NCBI RefSeq assembly: GCF_002797975.1
Contig: NZ_PGET01000001.1
Span: 1,302,001-1,366,000, forward strand
Direction of reading: 5' to 3'
DNA length: 64,000 nt
Origin: [Clostridium] celerecrescens 18A
Lineage (GTDB): Bacteria; Bacillota; Clostridia; Lachnospirales; Lachnospiraceae
Made by a program: the position numbers and the translations under genes. Under the pieces are notes generated by a model. It saw only the letters and a program-made list of their open reading frames with translations. It did no database searches and was not told the DNA's origin. The first letter of the stretch is position 1; each line of letters starts with the position of its first letter. This document shows positions 24,068-32,527 of this stretch, in pieces.

Positions 24068-25810
24068 ATGAGAGATTTATTAATAGATTGCTTTGCCGGA
24101 GGCGGTGGGGCAAGCGTTGGGATGGAAATGGCTTTGGGCCGTCCGGTTGATATTGCTATCAATCATAATCCACAAGCTATCAGGATGCACAGAACGAATC
24201 ACCCTGATACGCTTCATTTGACAGAGGATATCTTCAAGGTAGACCTGCAGAAATATGTAAAAGGCCGTCATGTAGCTTTAATGTGGGCCAGCCCAGACTG
24301 TACCAGTCATAGCAAGGCAAAAGGCGGTAAGCCGCGAGAGAAAGGGCTTAGAATTCTTCCATGGGCAGTATATAAACATGCGAAAGCAATTCTGCCTGAT
24401 GTGATCCTGATGGAGAATGTTGAAGAGATCCAGCAGTGGGGACCCTTGGATAATGAGGGTTATCCAATAAAGGAGCGTAAGGGAGAGGATTATCAAAGGT
24501 TTATTACAGCCATGAAGTCACTGGGTTACATATTTGATAGTCGGGAACTGATAGCAGCCGATTACGGAGCTCCCACCACAAGAAAAAGATGGTATGCAGT
24601 ATTTCGGAGAGATGGAAAGCCGATTGTCTGGCCGGAACCGACTCATAACAAAAATGGTACTGATGGGTTAAAGAGATGGGAACCTATATGGAAATATCTT
24701 GAATTAACGGATTTAGGAAAATCTATATTTGGCAGAAAGAAGCCACTGGCAGATAAGACGATGAACCGGATCGCCAGGGGATTGGATAAATTTGTTTTTA
24801 ATTGCCCGGAACCGTTTATTGTTCAGGTGAATCATGGGGGAGATAACTTCCGGGGACAGAGCATACATGAGCCTATGCCTACCATAACGCAGAAGCATGG
24901 CTTTGGAACTGTGACACCGTACATTATGCAGATAGGGCAGACTGGATTTTGTACAGAACGCAATCGTTCAGTTGAAGATCCATTGAGTACAGTAGTTACA
25001 AACAACGAACATTGCCTGATATCGCCAGTTATCACACCCTTCATAGAGAAGTCTTATGGAGGTAATTACAAAGGAGCGGGCAGTGGCATGGATGAGCCAG
25101 TACATACTATCACTACGGTTGATCATAACCATGTTGTTGCACCACTTTTGATTCAGTATCATTCCGAAACATCAAAATCTGATGTGAGAGGGCAGTCAGT
25201 TGACGTACCGATAATGACACTGGATACCAGTAACCGTTATGGCTTGGTGGCGGCTTTCCTTACAAAATTCTATAAAACGGGAATAGGTCAGCCTTTATGG
25301 GAACCGATACATACAATCACAACCAGTCCTGGGCATTTTGGACAAGTCAGTATTCTTGCAATCAGCAAGGAAGAACTGTTGAAGAATGGTGTTGATGAAG
25401 AAACAGCACAGAAATGCACTTGGGTAAGCCAGTTTATCATTAAGTACTACGGTGGTGATGTGTCTGGTGTAAGTTTGGAAGAACCACTTCATACTATTGT
25501 GACAAAAGACAGATTTGCTTTGGTTACGGTCCTTGGTAGTGAATATGTGATTCTGGATATCTTTCTACGTATGTTGAAGGCCGAACCAGAATTGAAATTG
25601 GGACAGGGATTCCCAGAGGATTATATTATTGACCATGATTACGAAGGGAAAAAGTACCCAGTATCTGAACAGGTGGCCCGTATTGGAAACAGCGTTGTTC
25701 CCATCGTGGCTAAAGCGTTGGTTGTGGCGAATTGCTCATATCTGAAAATCGGAGAGCGAATGCCAAACATGAGGATTGATGATAGCCAGGAGCAGCTTAG
25801 ATTTGCCTGA
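24068..25810 (+). CDS. DNA (cytosine-5) methyltransferase with internal repeat domain
   Basis: 580 aa. SAM motif LLIDCFAGGGGASVGMEMA at the N-terminus, motif IV region MWASPDCTSHSKAKGGKP with the catalytic Cys (about 77), motif VI ENVEEIQQW (about 116), and the closing GIGNSVVPIVAKAL-like motif X. Between about 255 and 480 lie six copies of a 35-45 residue unit centred on EPxHTITT...LVAP, filling the target-recognition region. Likely protects or marks phage DNA. Confidence 0.9.
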   Translation: MRDLLIDCFAGGGGASVGMEMALGRPVDIAINHNPQAIRMHRTNHPDTLHLTEDIFKVDLQKYVKGRHVALMWASPDCTSHSKAKGGKPREKGLRILPWAVYKHAKAILPDVILMENVEEIQQWGPLDNEGYPIKERKGEDYQRFITAMKSLGYIFDSRELIAADYGAPTTRKRWYAVFRRDGKPIVWPEPTHNKNGTDGLKRWEPIWKYLELTDLGKSIFGRKKPLADKTMNRIARGLDKFVFNCPEPFIVQVNHGGDNFRGQSIHEPMPTITQKHGFGTVTPYIMQIGQTGFCTERNRSVEDPLSTVVTNNEHCLISPVITPFIEKSYGGNYKGAGSGMDEPVHTITTVDHNHVVAPLLIQYHSETSKSDVRGQSVDVPIMTLDTSNRYGLVAAFLTKFYKTGIGQPLWEPIHTITTSPGHFGQVSILAISKEELLKNGVDEETAQKCTWVSQFIIKYYGGDVSGVSLEEPLHTIVTKDRFALVTVLGSEYVILDIFLRMLKAEPELKLGQGFPEDYIIDHDYEGKKYPVSEQVARIGNSVVPIVAKALVVANCSYLKIGERMPNMRIDDSQEQLRFA

Positions 25811-25847
25811 TATAACGTAGAATTAAAGATTTATTGTTCCTTGATAA

Positions 25848-25876
25848 TTGAATATTGATAGTTGGAATGGTATAAT
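25848..25876 (+). promoter_or_regulatory. cassette promoter and left inverted-repeat arm (cassette 2)
   Basis: TTGAAT (25848-25853), 17 bp, TATAAT (25871-25876). GAATATTGATAGTTGG (25850-25865) is repeated exactly, inverted, at 26420-26435 after the gene. Confidence 0.72.
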
Positions 25877-25906
25877 TCCTTTATCACTAAAGATGGGGGG
25901 AGTATT

Positions 25907-26410
25907 ATGGATTGGAATATATTTTGGGCGGCATTTGGTGCAATAGGGACTACTTTAGGTTCTTTGATAACAGCAAGTGCTGTAGTTATTGCAGTTAAAC
26001 AGTATAAGCAACCTTTGATGAAGATTGTAAAAGTAGTGGTGACTTCGGCTGCTATAGTTGATAATTCAGGAAATTATTTAATGTTTTATTGTATAAGCAT
26101 AAAGAATAGAGGTATAAGAACAGTACAAATTAACTCTATAAATATCAAGGGGAATAAGAAAGTGTTGTGGTTAAATAGTACTCAATTTGAATCAGATACT
26201 AAAATAAATCTTCCGGTAAAAATCGAGCCAGAAGAAATCATAGACTTTTTGATTGAAGTGGAAAAATTTAGATTGGAGATAAAAAAAGCTGTTACAAATA
26301 AGGTAATCAGGAAGAGGGGTAAATTAGTGGTTTTTGTAACAGATTCTCTTGGCGATAAGTATTATTGTAAAACAAATATTAAAATTGCAAGCTTAATAAA
26401 TTCTCTTTAA
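25907..26410 (+). CDS. membrane-anchored protein, accessory cassette 2
   Basis: 167 aa, ATG after GGGGGAG. One N-terminal transmembrane helix (IFWAAFGAIGTTLGSLITASAVVIAV) followed by a soluble beta-rich domain of about 130 residues (YLMFYCISIKNRGIRTVQINSI), probably cytoplasmic. It resembles small defence or exclusion proteins with a single anchor, but no family is recognised. Flanked by its own promoter, terminator and inverted repeats, and AT-richer than the neighbours, so likely acquired. Confidence 0.7.
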   Translation: MDWNIFWAAFGAIGTTLGSLITASAVVIAVKQYKQPLMKIVKVVVTSAAIVDNSGNYLMFYCISIKNRGIRTVQINSINIKGNKKVLWLNSTQFESDTKINLPVKIEPEEIIDFLIEVEKFRLEIKKAVTNKVIRKRGKLVVFVTDSLGDKYYCKTNIKIASLINSL

Positions 26411-26417
26411 TGTTTGT

Positions 26418-26450
26418 AACCAACTATCAATATTCGGTAGTTGGTTTTTT
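26418..26450 (+). terminator. cassette terminator and right inverted-repeat arm (cassette 2)
   Basis: AACCAACTA (26418-26426) pairs with TAGTTGGTT (26438-26446), then six Ts. The arm plus loop equal the inverted promoter element of this cassette. Confidence 0.85.
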
Positions 26451-26462
26451 GTTGCAAAAAAT

Positions 26463-26510
26463 GAAAGGAGGCTGGAGCTCCTGCAGGGCAAAGTCATGAC
26501 GGCTCCTTTC
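26463..26510 (+). promoter_or_regulatory. leader hairpin 3 of the GAAAGGAG family
   Basis: GAAAGGAG (26463-26470) pairs perfectly over 8 bp with CTCCTTTC (26503-26510). The interior contains GGAGCTCC, CTGCAGGG and GTCATGAC palindromes. The ATG follows 4 nt later at 26515. Confidence 0.62.
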
Positions 26511-26514
26511 AAAA

Positions 26515-27568
26515 ATGTTTATAAAAGAAGATGATTTGAAACTTAATGAGTGGCAATTTTCACAGCGAAAATATTTGCCATGGGAAACAAAATTGCAACT
26601 GACGAAGACCAGAATACAGGAGTGGTATGATAACTGGGGTGGTCAAGTATATCTCAGTTATTCCGGTGGATTGGATAGTACTGTATTGCTTCATCTGATC
26701 CGCAAGACTATAGGTGATGATATGCCGGCAGTGTTCTCAAATACAGGCTTGGAGTTCCCCGAAATTGTTCGATTTGCAAGGAAGGCACCTGGAACTTTTA
26801 AGGAGATAGAACCACGTAATAAAGATGGTAAACGCATCACATACAGGGACGTTATTTTGAGCGAAGGATATCCTCTTGTAAGCAAAGAAACTGCTATGAA
26901 AATCAGGAAGTTACGGCACGGGAATTTATCAGATAGATACCGGAATTACTTGCTGAATGGTGATGAAAGGGGCTCTTTTGGAGTTCTTCCGAAAAAATGG
27001 AGATGCCTCCTGAACGCACCTTTTGATACCTCTGAAAAATGTTGTGATGTGATGAAAAAGAAACCATTCATTAAGTATACAAAAGAAACTGGCCGGGTTC
27101 CGTTCATTGGAACAACGCAAGACGAGGGATTTGTGAGAGCGCGTCTTTATTCACATACAGGTTGTAATGTGTATGATGGTAAGACAATCAAACCAGCCTA
27201 TGGGGTTTTGGACAAAGCAAGACGTATTACGGTATGTCGTTGAGAATGATTTGGAAATATGCTCCGTATACGGTGACATTAAGCAATCTCCCCGTGGCAA
27301 ATATTATCTCACTGGGGAGCAACGGACTGGCTGCATGTTCTGCGCATTTGGAGCCCATTTAGAACCAGAACCTAACCGCTTTCAGCGAATGTCAATTACG
27401 CACCCAGGATATTATCGTTTATGTTTTAAGCCATTGGAGAGCGGCGGACTAGGAATGAGCGTACCGTTGGACTACCTTGGAATCCCGTATGAAACCTGGG
27501 AATCAGTGGGACAGATGAATTTGGCTGACTACCTGAATGAAGAAAGGAATGGACTATGTGGAAAATAA
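26515..27568 (+). pseudogene. PAPS-reductase/PP-loop ATPase family gene with a frameshift
   Basis: The first frame (26515-27243) has the PP-loop SYSGGLDSTVLLHLI (about 50) and the family sequence WRCLLNAPFDTSEKCCDVMKKKPFIKYTKETGR...GTTQDEG. The expected continuation QPMGFWTKQDVLRYVVENDLEICSVYG...RTGCMFCAFG appears in the next frame (to 27568). The shift lies near 27190-27205 and corresponds to one extra base. Phage members of this family may modify nucleic acids or sulfur carriers. Either inactivated, a sequencing error, or a genuine +1 shift. Confidence 0.8.
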
Positions 27569-27768
27569 AAATTGTTTACAGTGATAAAAGTAAATGCACG
27601 TTAACAGGGAAACACAAGGAAATTCCATTAGAACTGGCACGCCATTACTATAACCAGTATGCGGCAGGGAAGAAGTGTAAAGTTACATACCAGCAATATC
27701 CTAAAAAGGATTTTGCAGAAACGGACTTGTATGAGAAGATTGTGGAACTGGAATCCAGTGAGGAATAG
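27556..27768 (+). CDS. hypothetical protein (70 aa)
   Basis: Starts MWKIKIVYSDKSKCTLTGKHKEIPLELARHYYNQYAAGKKCKVTYQQYPKK, overlapping the end of the PP-loop gene by 13 bp. Basic, one-domain, found with PAPS-reductase-like genes in phages as I recall. The next 200 bp hold only small hairpins (27790-27811, 27933-27951). Confidence 0.6.
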   Translation: MWKIKIVYSDKSKCTLTGKHKEIPLELARHYYNQYAAGKKCKVTYQQYPKKDFAETDLYEKIVELESSEE

Positions 27769-27972
27769 CTGAAAGTGCTTGGGGGGACCGGCAAGGTTTC
27801 CCCTGCCGGTATGAGTATGAAAAAGCTATGCATCTAAAAATCCAACATTCTTAGGAGCACGTTTGTATTATAGCAGATATGAATCAGTTTAGCAGATGTA
27901 AAATTTTACCATTTTCAATTAAAGACAAGAAATAGCCGGGGCATAGACCCCGGTAAAAAAACAACTCTAAAA

Positions 27973-27998
27973 GAACATACATTCGAATGGTGGATAAT
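27973..27998 (+). promoter_or_regulatory. LexA-box-like promoter before the second recombinase
   Basis: GAACATACATTC (27973-27984) differs from GAAC-N4-GTTC by one base and is followed by GATAAT (27993-27998). The layout copies the early promoter at 3947 almost base for base (GAACAYACRTTCGAATGG then the -10). Confidence 0.55.
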
Positions 27999-28043
27999 AA
28001 ACAAGCGGCAGAGTCACCGACCAAAGTTTTTCTACCGCTTCAC

Positions 28044-28092
28044 GCTTAAGGATATTATAAATCAAACTGTCTCCTTAAGCAACTAATTTTTT
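28044..28092 (+). terminator. intrinsic-terminator-like hairpin in the recombinase leader
   Basis: GCTTAAGGA (28044-28052) pairs with TCCTTAAGC (28072-28080), followed 7 nt later by TTTTTT. It lies between the LexA-box promoter and the GTG start at 28113, so it could attenuate recombinase expression. Confidence 0.55.
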
Positions 28093-28112
28093 AGTAAAGG
28101 AGATTACATATT

Positions 28113-29150
28113 GTGAATGGACAAACTGTTAAAGCACAGGTTATTAATAATATCATTGTTGCCATGGCAGGGCATGTGGCGAAAGAAGTTTTAGACATTC
28201 TTCATCAGGTGGTCATAAAGGAATTTGTTAATGTCAATATGGAGGAGATTACAACTCTTCCGGTAGAATATCAGAATGATATGGATCAAAAAAACAAATA
28301 CATTATTCAGCTTTTCATTGTTAAGAAGAAAATCAAAGATAATACAAAGGAAGCTTACCTTGGTGCGGTAAAACGACTAATTACCCTGATTGATAAGCCA
28401 TTGGATAAAATTGAGGAATCAGATATCAGTTTTTATCTTTCCTGGTATGAGAAGCGAAATGTTAATGTAGGCGGGAAAAAGAATCAAGCAGTGACAGTGA
28501 ATAATGAAAGACGGTTCTTATCTGCTTTCTTCACTTGGATGCGGAAGGAAAAGTTAATAGGTGAAAACCCGGTGGAAGCTACTGATCCGCTGAAAACGGT
28601 TCGGAAACCGATTGATTATTTCAAGCCAGAAGAGATGGCGAAGATGAGAGATGCTTGTAAGAAACCAAGGGAGCGCGCCTTAATAGAAGTGCTACGGAGC
28701 ACCGGTGCCAGAGTCGGAGAGCTGGTCGAAATTACTATTGATCAGATAGATTGGAGGACTGGAGATATTGTAATTCTGGGAGAGAAGAATGACAAGTATC
28801 AGCCCATCTTCTTAGATGACGAAGCTCGATATTATTACCGGCAGTATCTTGACTCCAGGAGTGATGATAGTCCGTTTATGTTTCCTCACTGTAGGGAACC
28901 TTATGAAAAGCTGTCAACTTCCGGTATCCGGAGCATCTTAAAAACCATTGGTAACCGGGCCAAATTGAAATGCCGGGTATACCCTCATAAAATGCGTAAG
29001 ACACTGGGAATGAGTCTTAAAAATAAGGGTGTGGACATTGGTACTATTCAGGAGATTTTGAGGCATTCCAGTCCGTCGGTGACAGCTATTTATTATGCTC
29101 AGTCAACACCGGATACATTAAGAAACGTGAGGGAGAGATGTTCAGCATGA
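28113..29150 (+). CDS. second tyrosine recombinase (XerC/D- or Rci-like)
   Basis: 345 aa, GTG start after AAAGGAG. SAM-like N-terminal domain (about 60-155), then catalytic motifs STGARVGELVE (Arg), PHKMRKTLG (His-x-x-Arg), LRHSSPSVTAIYY (His/Ser and the nucleophile Tyr). All five catalytic positions are present. It is distant from attL and unrelated in N-terminus to int, so it is not the integrase; it is the best candidate in the window for catalysing fibre-cassette inversion at AAATAGCAATTT sites. That link is inferred. Confidence 0.88.
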   Translation: MNGQTVKAQVINNIIVAMAGHVAKEVLDILHQVVIKEFVNVNMEEITTLPVEYQNDMDQKNKYIIQLFIVKKKIKDNTKEAYLGAVKRLITLIDKPLDKIEESDISFYLSWYEKRNVNVGGKKNQAVTVNNERRFLSAFFTWMRKEKLIGENPVEATDPLKTVRKPIDYFKPEEMAKMRDACKKPRERALIEVLRSTGARVGELVEITIDQIDWRTGDIVILGEKNDKYQPIFLDDEARYYYRQYLDSRSDDSPFMFPHCREPYEKLSTSGIRSILKTIGNRAKLKCRVYPHKMRKTLGMSLKNKGVDIGTIQEILRHSSPSVTAIYYAQSTPDTLRNVRERCSA

Positions 29151-29509
29151 TGAAAAAAACGGTCAAGGAACAATTAAAGAGTTTGGTAGCGCTTAATGCT
29201 GCAATCTCTGAGGCTGGAGAAGAAATACAAGCTATTCAAAAGGAAATTAATACATATGGGTATGATGAAAAATATTCCTCTGCTTTAAATGATCTGAAGC
29301 AGAAAACCATCTACCACCGATATCTAAAAGTAAAAAATTATATAAATTTATATGATAAAATAGAAGCTCTGGAAGACGAGCAGGAAAAACGCTTGTTGAG
29401 ATACCGGTATTTACGAGGCTGGCGTTGGGAGGCTATTGCTGATAAAATGGGATATTCACTTAGGCAAACTTTTAATATACATAAGAAAGCTCTCCAAAAC
29501 ATTGAATAG
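29138..29509 (+). CDS. DUF1492/sigma-region-4-like regulator
   Basis: 123 aa. N-terminal coiled coil, then a sigma-70 region-4-like HTH (LLRYRYLRGWRWEAIADKMGYSLRQTFNIHKKALQNI). Such proteins (ArpU/RinA relatives) often activate phage late genes. Overlaps the recombinase end by 13 bp. A second, related regulator is encoded at 44913. Confidence 0.78.
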   Translation: MFSMMKKTVKEQLKSLVALNAAISEAGEEIQAIQKEINTYGYDEKYSSALNDLKQKTIYHRYLKVKNYINLYDKIEALEDEQEKRLLRYRYLRGWRWEAIADKMGYSLRQTFNIHKKALQNIE

Positions 29510-29567
29510 TATTTGTGCATAGAAGTGCAGTTATAATTTATGATATGCTGACCTTAGAAATTAAAAG

Positions 29568-29613
29568 GAAAGGAGGCGAAGTTTTCCGGATAAAAGCTGC
29601 AGCGACTTCTTTC
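29568..29613 (+). promoter_or_regulatory. leader hairpin 4 of the GAAAGGAG family
   Basis: GAAAGGAG (29568-29575) pairs with CTTCTTTC (29606-29613) over 8 bp with one G-U, extended by CG/CG after a mismatch. The ATG follows 4 nt later at 29618. Confidence 0.58.
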
Positions 29614-29617
29614 TACA

Positions 29618-30640
29618 ATGAGTTTAACTTTTTTGGACTTTTTTGCGGGCATTGGAGGATTTCGTAGAGGTATGGAATTGGCAGGTCATAAATGTATTGG
29701 TTTCTGTGAATGGGATAAGTTCGCAGTCATGAGCTACACTTCAATGCATTTGATTACAGAAGATCAAAGGCAGCTCCTTCTTCAACTTCCAATAAAACAT
29801 AGGCAAAAAGAAATTTTAAAGGAGGAATATCGGAATGGAGAATGGTATGCAAATGACATCAGAACAGTTAATGTCAGAGACCTGCCAAAAGCAGATGTAT
29901 GGTGTTTTGGATTTCCCTGCCAAGACATATCTATCGCCGGGAAAAGACTCGGATTCGCTGGAAAGCGTTCAAGTCTGTTTTTCACAGTTACAGGACTTAT
30001 TAAAGACCTTGAAGAAAAAGATAAACCCTCAATGTTATTTATTGAGAACGTTAAAAACTTACTTAGTGTTAATCGAGGACTTGACTTTGCCAAACTTCTC
30101 ATTGAGTTGGATGAAATCGGCTACGATGTCGAATGGCAAGTTCTCAATACAAAAGACTTCGGAATTCCACAAAGCCGAGAAAGAGTGTTCATTATTGGAT
30201 TTCTTAGAGGAAGAAGCAGAAGAGAAGTATTACCTGTCAGAGGATCAGGTTGCAAAAATAATTTTCCATTATTAAAGCCTAAGAAGTATGGGGACGGCAT
30301 ATTAATACGGGATGTAAATAAAAAAGGTTATTCTTTAGCCGAAGTGGGAGATAGTATAAGTCTTGCTTTTCTTAACAGTAAAACAAAGCGTGGCAGGGTA
30401 GGAAAGGGAAAGGTCCATACATTAACAACTGCATGTAATCAGGCAGTTGTATGTGAAAAGGATAGGACCCCAAAGATTCGAAAACTAACCCCTCGTGAAT
30501 GTTTTCGCCTACAAGGTTGGACAGATTATTATTTCGATAAAGCAGCGATAGTTAATAGTGATAACCAACTGTACAAACAGGCTGGTAATGGAGTGACAGT
30601 GAAGGTAATACAGAACATAGCTACTAAATTTCATCATTAA
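29618..30640 (+). CDS. dcm: DNA (cytosine-5) methyltransferase
   Basis: 340 aa with the full canonical motif set: FLDFFAGIGGFRRGMELAGH (I), GFPCQDISIAGKR with the catalytic Cys (IV), FIENVKNLL (VI), FGIPQSRERVFIIG (VIII), and KQAGNGVTVKVIQNIA (X). Second C5 methylase of the element, of ordinary length and without the repeats of the 24068 enzyme. No cognate restriction gene is nearby, so it is an orphan phage methylase. Confidence 0.95.
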   Translation: MSLTFLDFFAGIGGFRRGMELAGHKCIGFCEWDKFAVMSYTSMHLITEDQRQLLLQLPIKHRQKEILKEEYRNGEWYANDIRTVNVRDLPKADVWCFGFPCQDISIAGKRLGFAGKRSSLFFTVTGLIKDLEEKDKPSMLFIENVKNLLSVNRGLDFAKLLIELDEIGYDVEWQVLNTKDFGIPQSRERVFIIGFLRGRSRREVLPVRGSGCKNNFPLLKPKKYGDGILIRDVNKKGYSLAEVGDSISLAFLNSKTKRGRVGKGKVHTLTTACNQAVVCEKDRTPKIRKLTPRECFRLQGWTDYYFDKAAIVNSDNQLYKQAGNGVTVKVIQNIATKFHH

Positions 30641-30697
30641 TAGTATTTCTAAAAATTGTTCTATTGAGATTCTCCAAAACAAGAGGAGGTTTTGTAT

Positions 30698-31453
30698 ATG
30701 AATAGTTTTATTAGCTGGATAGGTGGAAAAAAGTTATTAAGAAAGCAGATTTTAGAGCAGTTTCCGGATCAGACTTCCTATGGACGTTATATTGAAGTTT
30801 TTGGAGGAGCTGGTTGGGTATTATTTTCAAGAGATAAACATGCTCCGTTGGAAGTCTTCAACGATTTGAACGGAGAATTGATCAATTTATACCGGGTGGT
30901 AAAATATCACCCGGAACCGCTGCAGAAGGAATTGGAATGGCTGCTTATGTCCCGGGAACAGTTCTTTGATGAGTTGAACCGTAATATCAGAGGTATGACC
31001 GACATACAACGAGCCGCCCGGTTCTTCTGCCTGATCAGGGAGAGTTTTGGTACAGATTGTAAATCTTTTAGAGTAAGTCCGAGAGATATGCAGAAAGCAG
31101 TTGATTATCTAAAGGAAGTTTCTGGACGATTAAATCGAGTGGTAATTGAGAACCAGGACTTTGAACGGCTGATTAAAACGTATGATAGGCCAGACGCATT
31201 ATTCTATCTGGACCCTCCATATTACGAAGCAGAGAAGTATTATCCGGACCGGTTCAATCCGGAGGATCATGAAAGGCTGTGTAAATGCCTGAGCAATTTA
31301 AAGGGAAGATTCGTTTTATCTTATAACGATTGCCAGCAGATACGTGATTTGTATGAGGGATATACAAGCATTGAAGTTGACAGAATGGACAATTTAGCGA
31401 ACAAGGATAGGAGTAGGAGATACAAGGAGTTAATCATAAAGAATTTCGAATAA
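30698..31453 (+). CDS. dam: D12-class DNA adenine methyltransferase
   Basis: 251 aa. FISWIGGKKLLRKQILEQFP (SAM-binding motif I), FGGAGWVLF, NDLNGELINLYRVVK and the catalytic DPPYYEAEKYY (about 172) are standard for the Dam/DpnM family. ATG at 30698 follows GAGGAGG. Target probably short palindromes such as GATC, not provable here. Confidence 0.93.
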   Translation: MNSFISWIGGKKLLRKQILEQFPDQTSYGRYIEVFGGAGWVLFSRDKHAPLEVFNDLNGELINLYRVVKYHPEPLQKELEWLLMSREQFFDELNRNIRGMTDIQRAARFFCLIRESFGTDCKSFRVSPRDMQKAVDYLKEVSGRLNRVVIENQDFERLIKTYDRPDALFYLDPPYYEAEKYYPDRFNPEDHERLCKCLSNLKGRFVLSYNDCQQIRDLYEGYTSIEVDRMDNLANKDRSRRYKELIIKNFE

Positions 31454-31467
31454 GGTAAATGATTTTG

Positions 31468-31603
31468 ATCCCCCCGGGTATGCAGAAGTAAATCTGGTAT
31501 TTTGAAAATGGAATTCGTAAAATTATTGCTGAAAATCCGAATCAGATTTGAGAGAGATTCCAACTTAGGAGGCCCAGGTGTTTGAAAAACAATCCCCCCG
31601 GGT
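31468..31603. repeat. two ATCCCCCCGGGT repeats, 124 bp apart
   Basis: Exact 12-bp copies at 31468-31479 and 31592-31603, the only C6-tracts in an AT-rich non-coding stretch after dam. Between and after them are loosely repeated TTTTGAAA/AAATCCG phrases. GC-rich repeats in an intergenic region are compatible with a cos/pac or replication site, but there is no terminase gene beside it. Confidence 0.4.
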
Positions 31604-31739
31604 GGGCGTATTGTAATCTAAGAAATCCGTTTTGAGATTGTGAAATTTTCTATTGAAAGTTCACCTTAAGGTTGTAAAGATTTCCGTTTGAAATCCGCTT
31701 CAGATAATTGCTTTATTTTTAAAGATTTCAGATTAACCC

Positions 31740-32520
31740 TGTAAGCGTTTACTGCATGACTTAATCCCAAGCCAAGGCTATATATTTCCACCGTAGACGG
31801 CATTAAAGCAACACATAGCCAACTAACCGCATTGAGAGGGGCAAGCCCATATAAAGGCTATTTGTTGCCATGATAGCATATGCCGGCAGAGACTTCAATG
31901 GAAAAATCAGAAAGCCGCCAGAACCACCAGAGCGGCGGCCCGCGTTGCGTAGCTCTATCTAACATAAGCTTGTACCTCCTCACTTTGATTTTTGCATACC
32001 TCAAGCCGCGCCCGTCCACGTCCTGCCCCGTGGCTTTGTAGGGCGTAGCCTGATCATATGCGGGGTGCTATCGTGCAACCGTTTAAACGCCGGATTACGT
32101 CACCGAGGCGGTGGGTGGTTAATGAGTTACCGGCTTGCGGCAGACTGTAAGCAGGTACATGTCTTTAGCAAGTGCTTTGCGGCCTGATTTCGGGTGGCCG
32201 GTCCGTTGCCCTGTCATTGTAATATGTCCAGGCTTGACACAGCGCAAGCACAATTATAACGGCATTGCTTGTCTTGAGCCGGGGGCGCTTCGTTGCCACC
32301 TGAAACTCTTTTTGTCCCGTTTGCTGCAGCTGGGCACGGCTTAAATGTAACAGCAACCCGATAATGGATTTTGGACGGATCCTGCGAACCGGTAAAGCAC
32401 TTGCAAGGCCTTATACATGGGTGGAAGCCTTGAAAGGTTTTAATCCCATATATGGGAAGATTCCGCTTGTAGGTCGTAAGCCTGCCGCCGATCAGAGCCG
32501 GGAAGCGGAAAGGAAGTTTA
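31740..32520. ncRNA. GC-richer non-coding stretch with many inverted repeats (possible large structured RNA)
   Basis: About 1 kb (31454-32527) holds no convincing gene. Helices visible include GCAACA...TGTTGC with an inner TAGCC...GGCTA, GCCGCC...GGCGGC, CCACG...CGTGG and CGGCC...GGCCG. A 35-codon minus-strand frame starting MLDRATQRG behind GAGGAGGT (about 31970 to 31864) is the only translational signal. The transcribed strand is not decided. Large phage RNAs of the GOLLD/ROOL type are one possibility; decayed plasmid-like DNA another. Confidence 0.3.
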
Positions 32521-32527
32521 ACATTGT

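Noticed and set aside
27933..27951. GCCGGGG/CCCCGG hairpin as a terminator of the PP-loop operon
   Set aside because: On the plus strand it is followed by As, not Ts, so it is only a hairpin.
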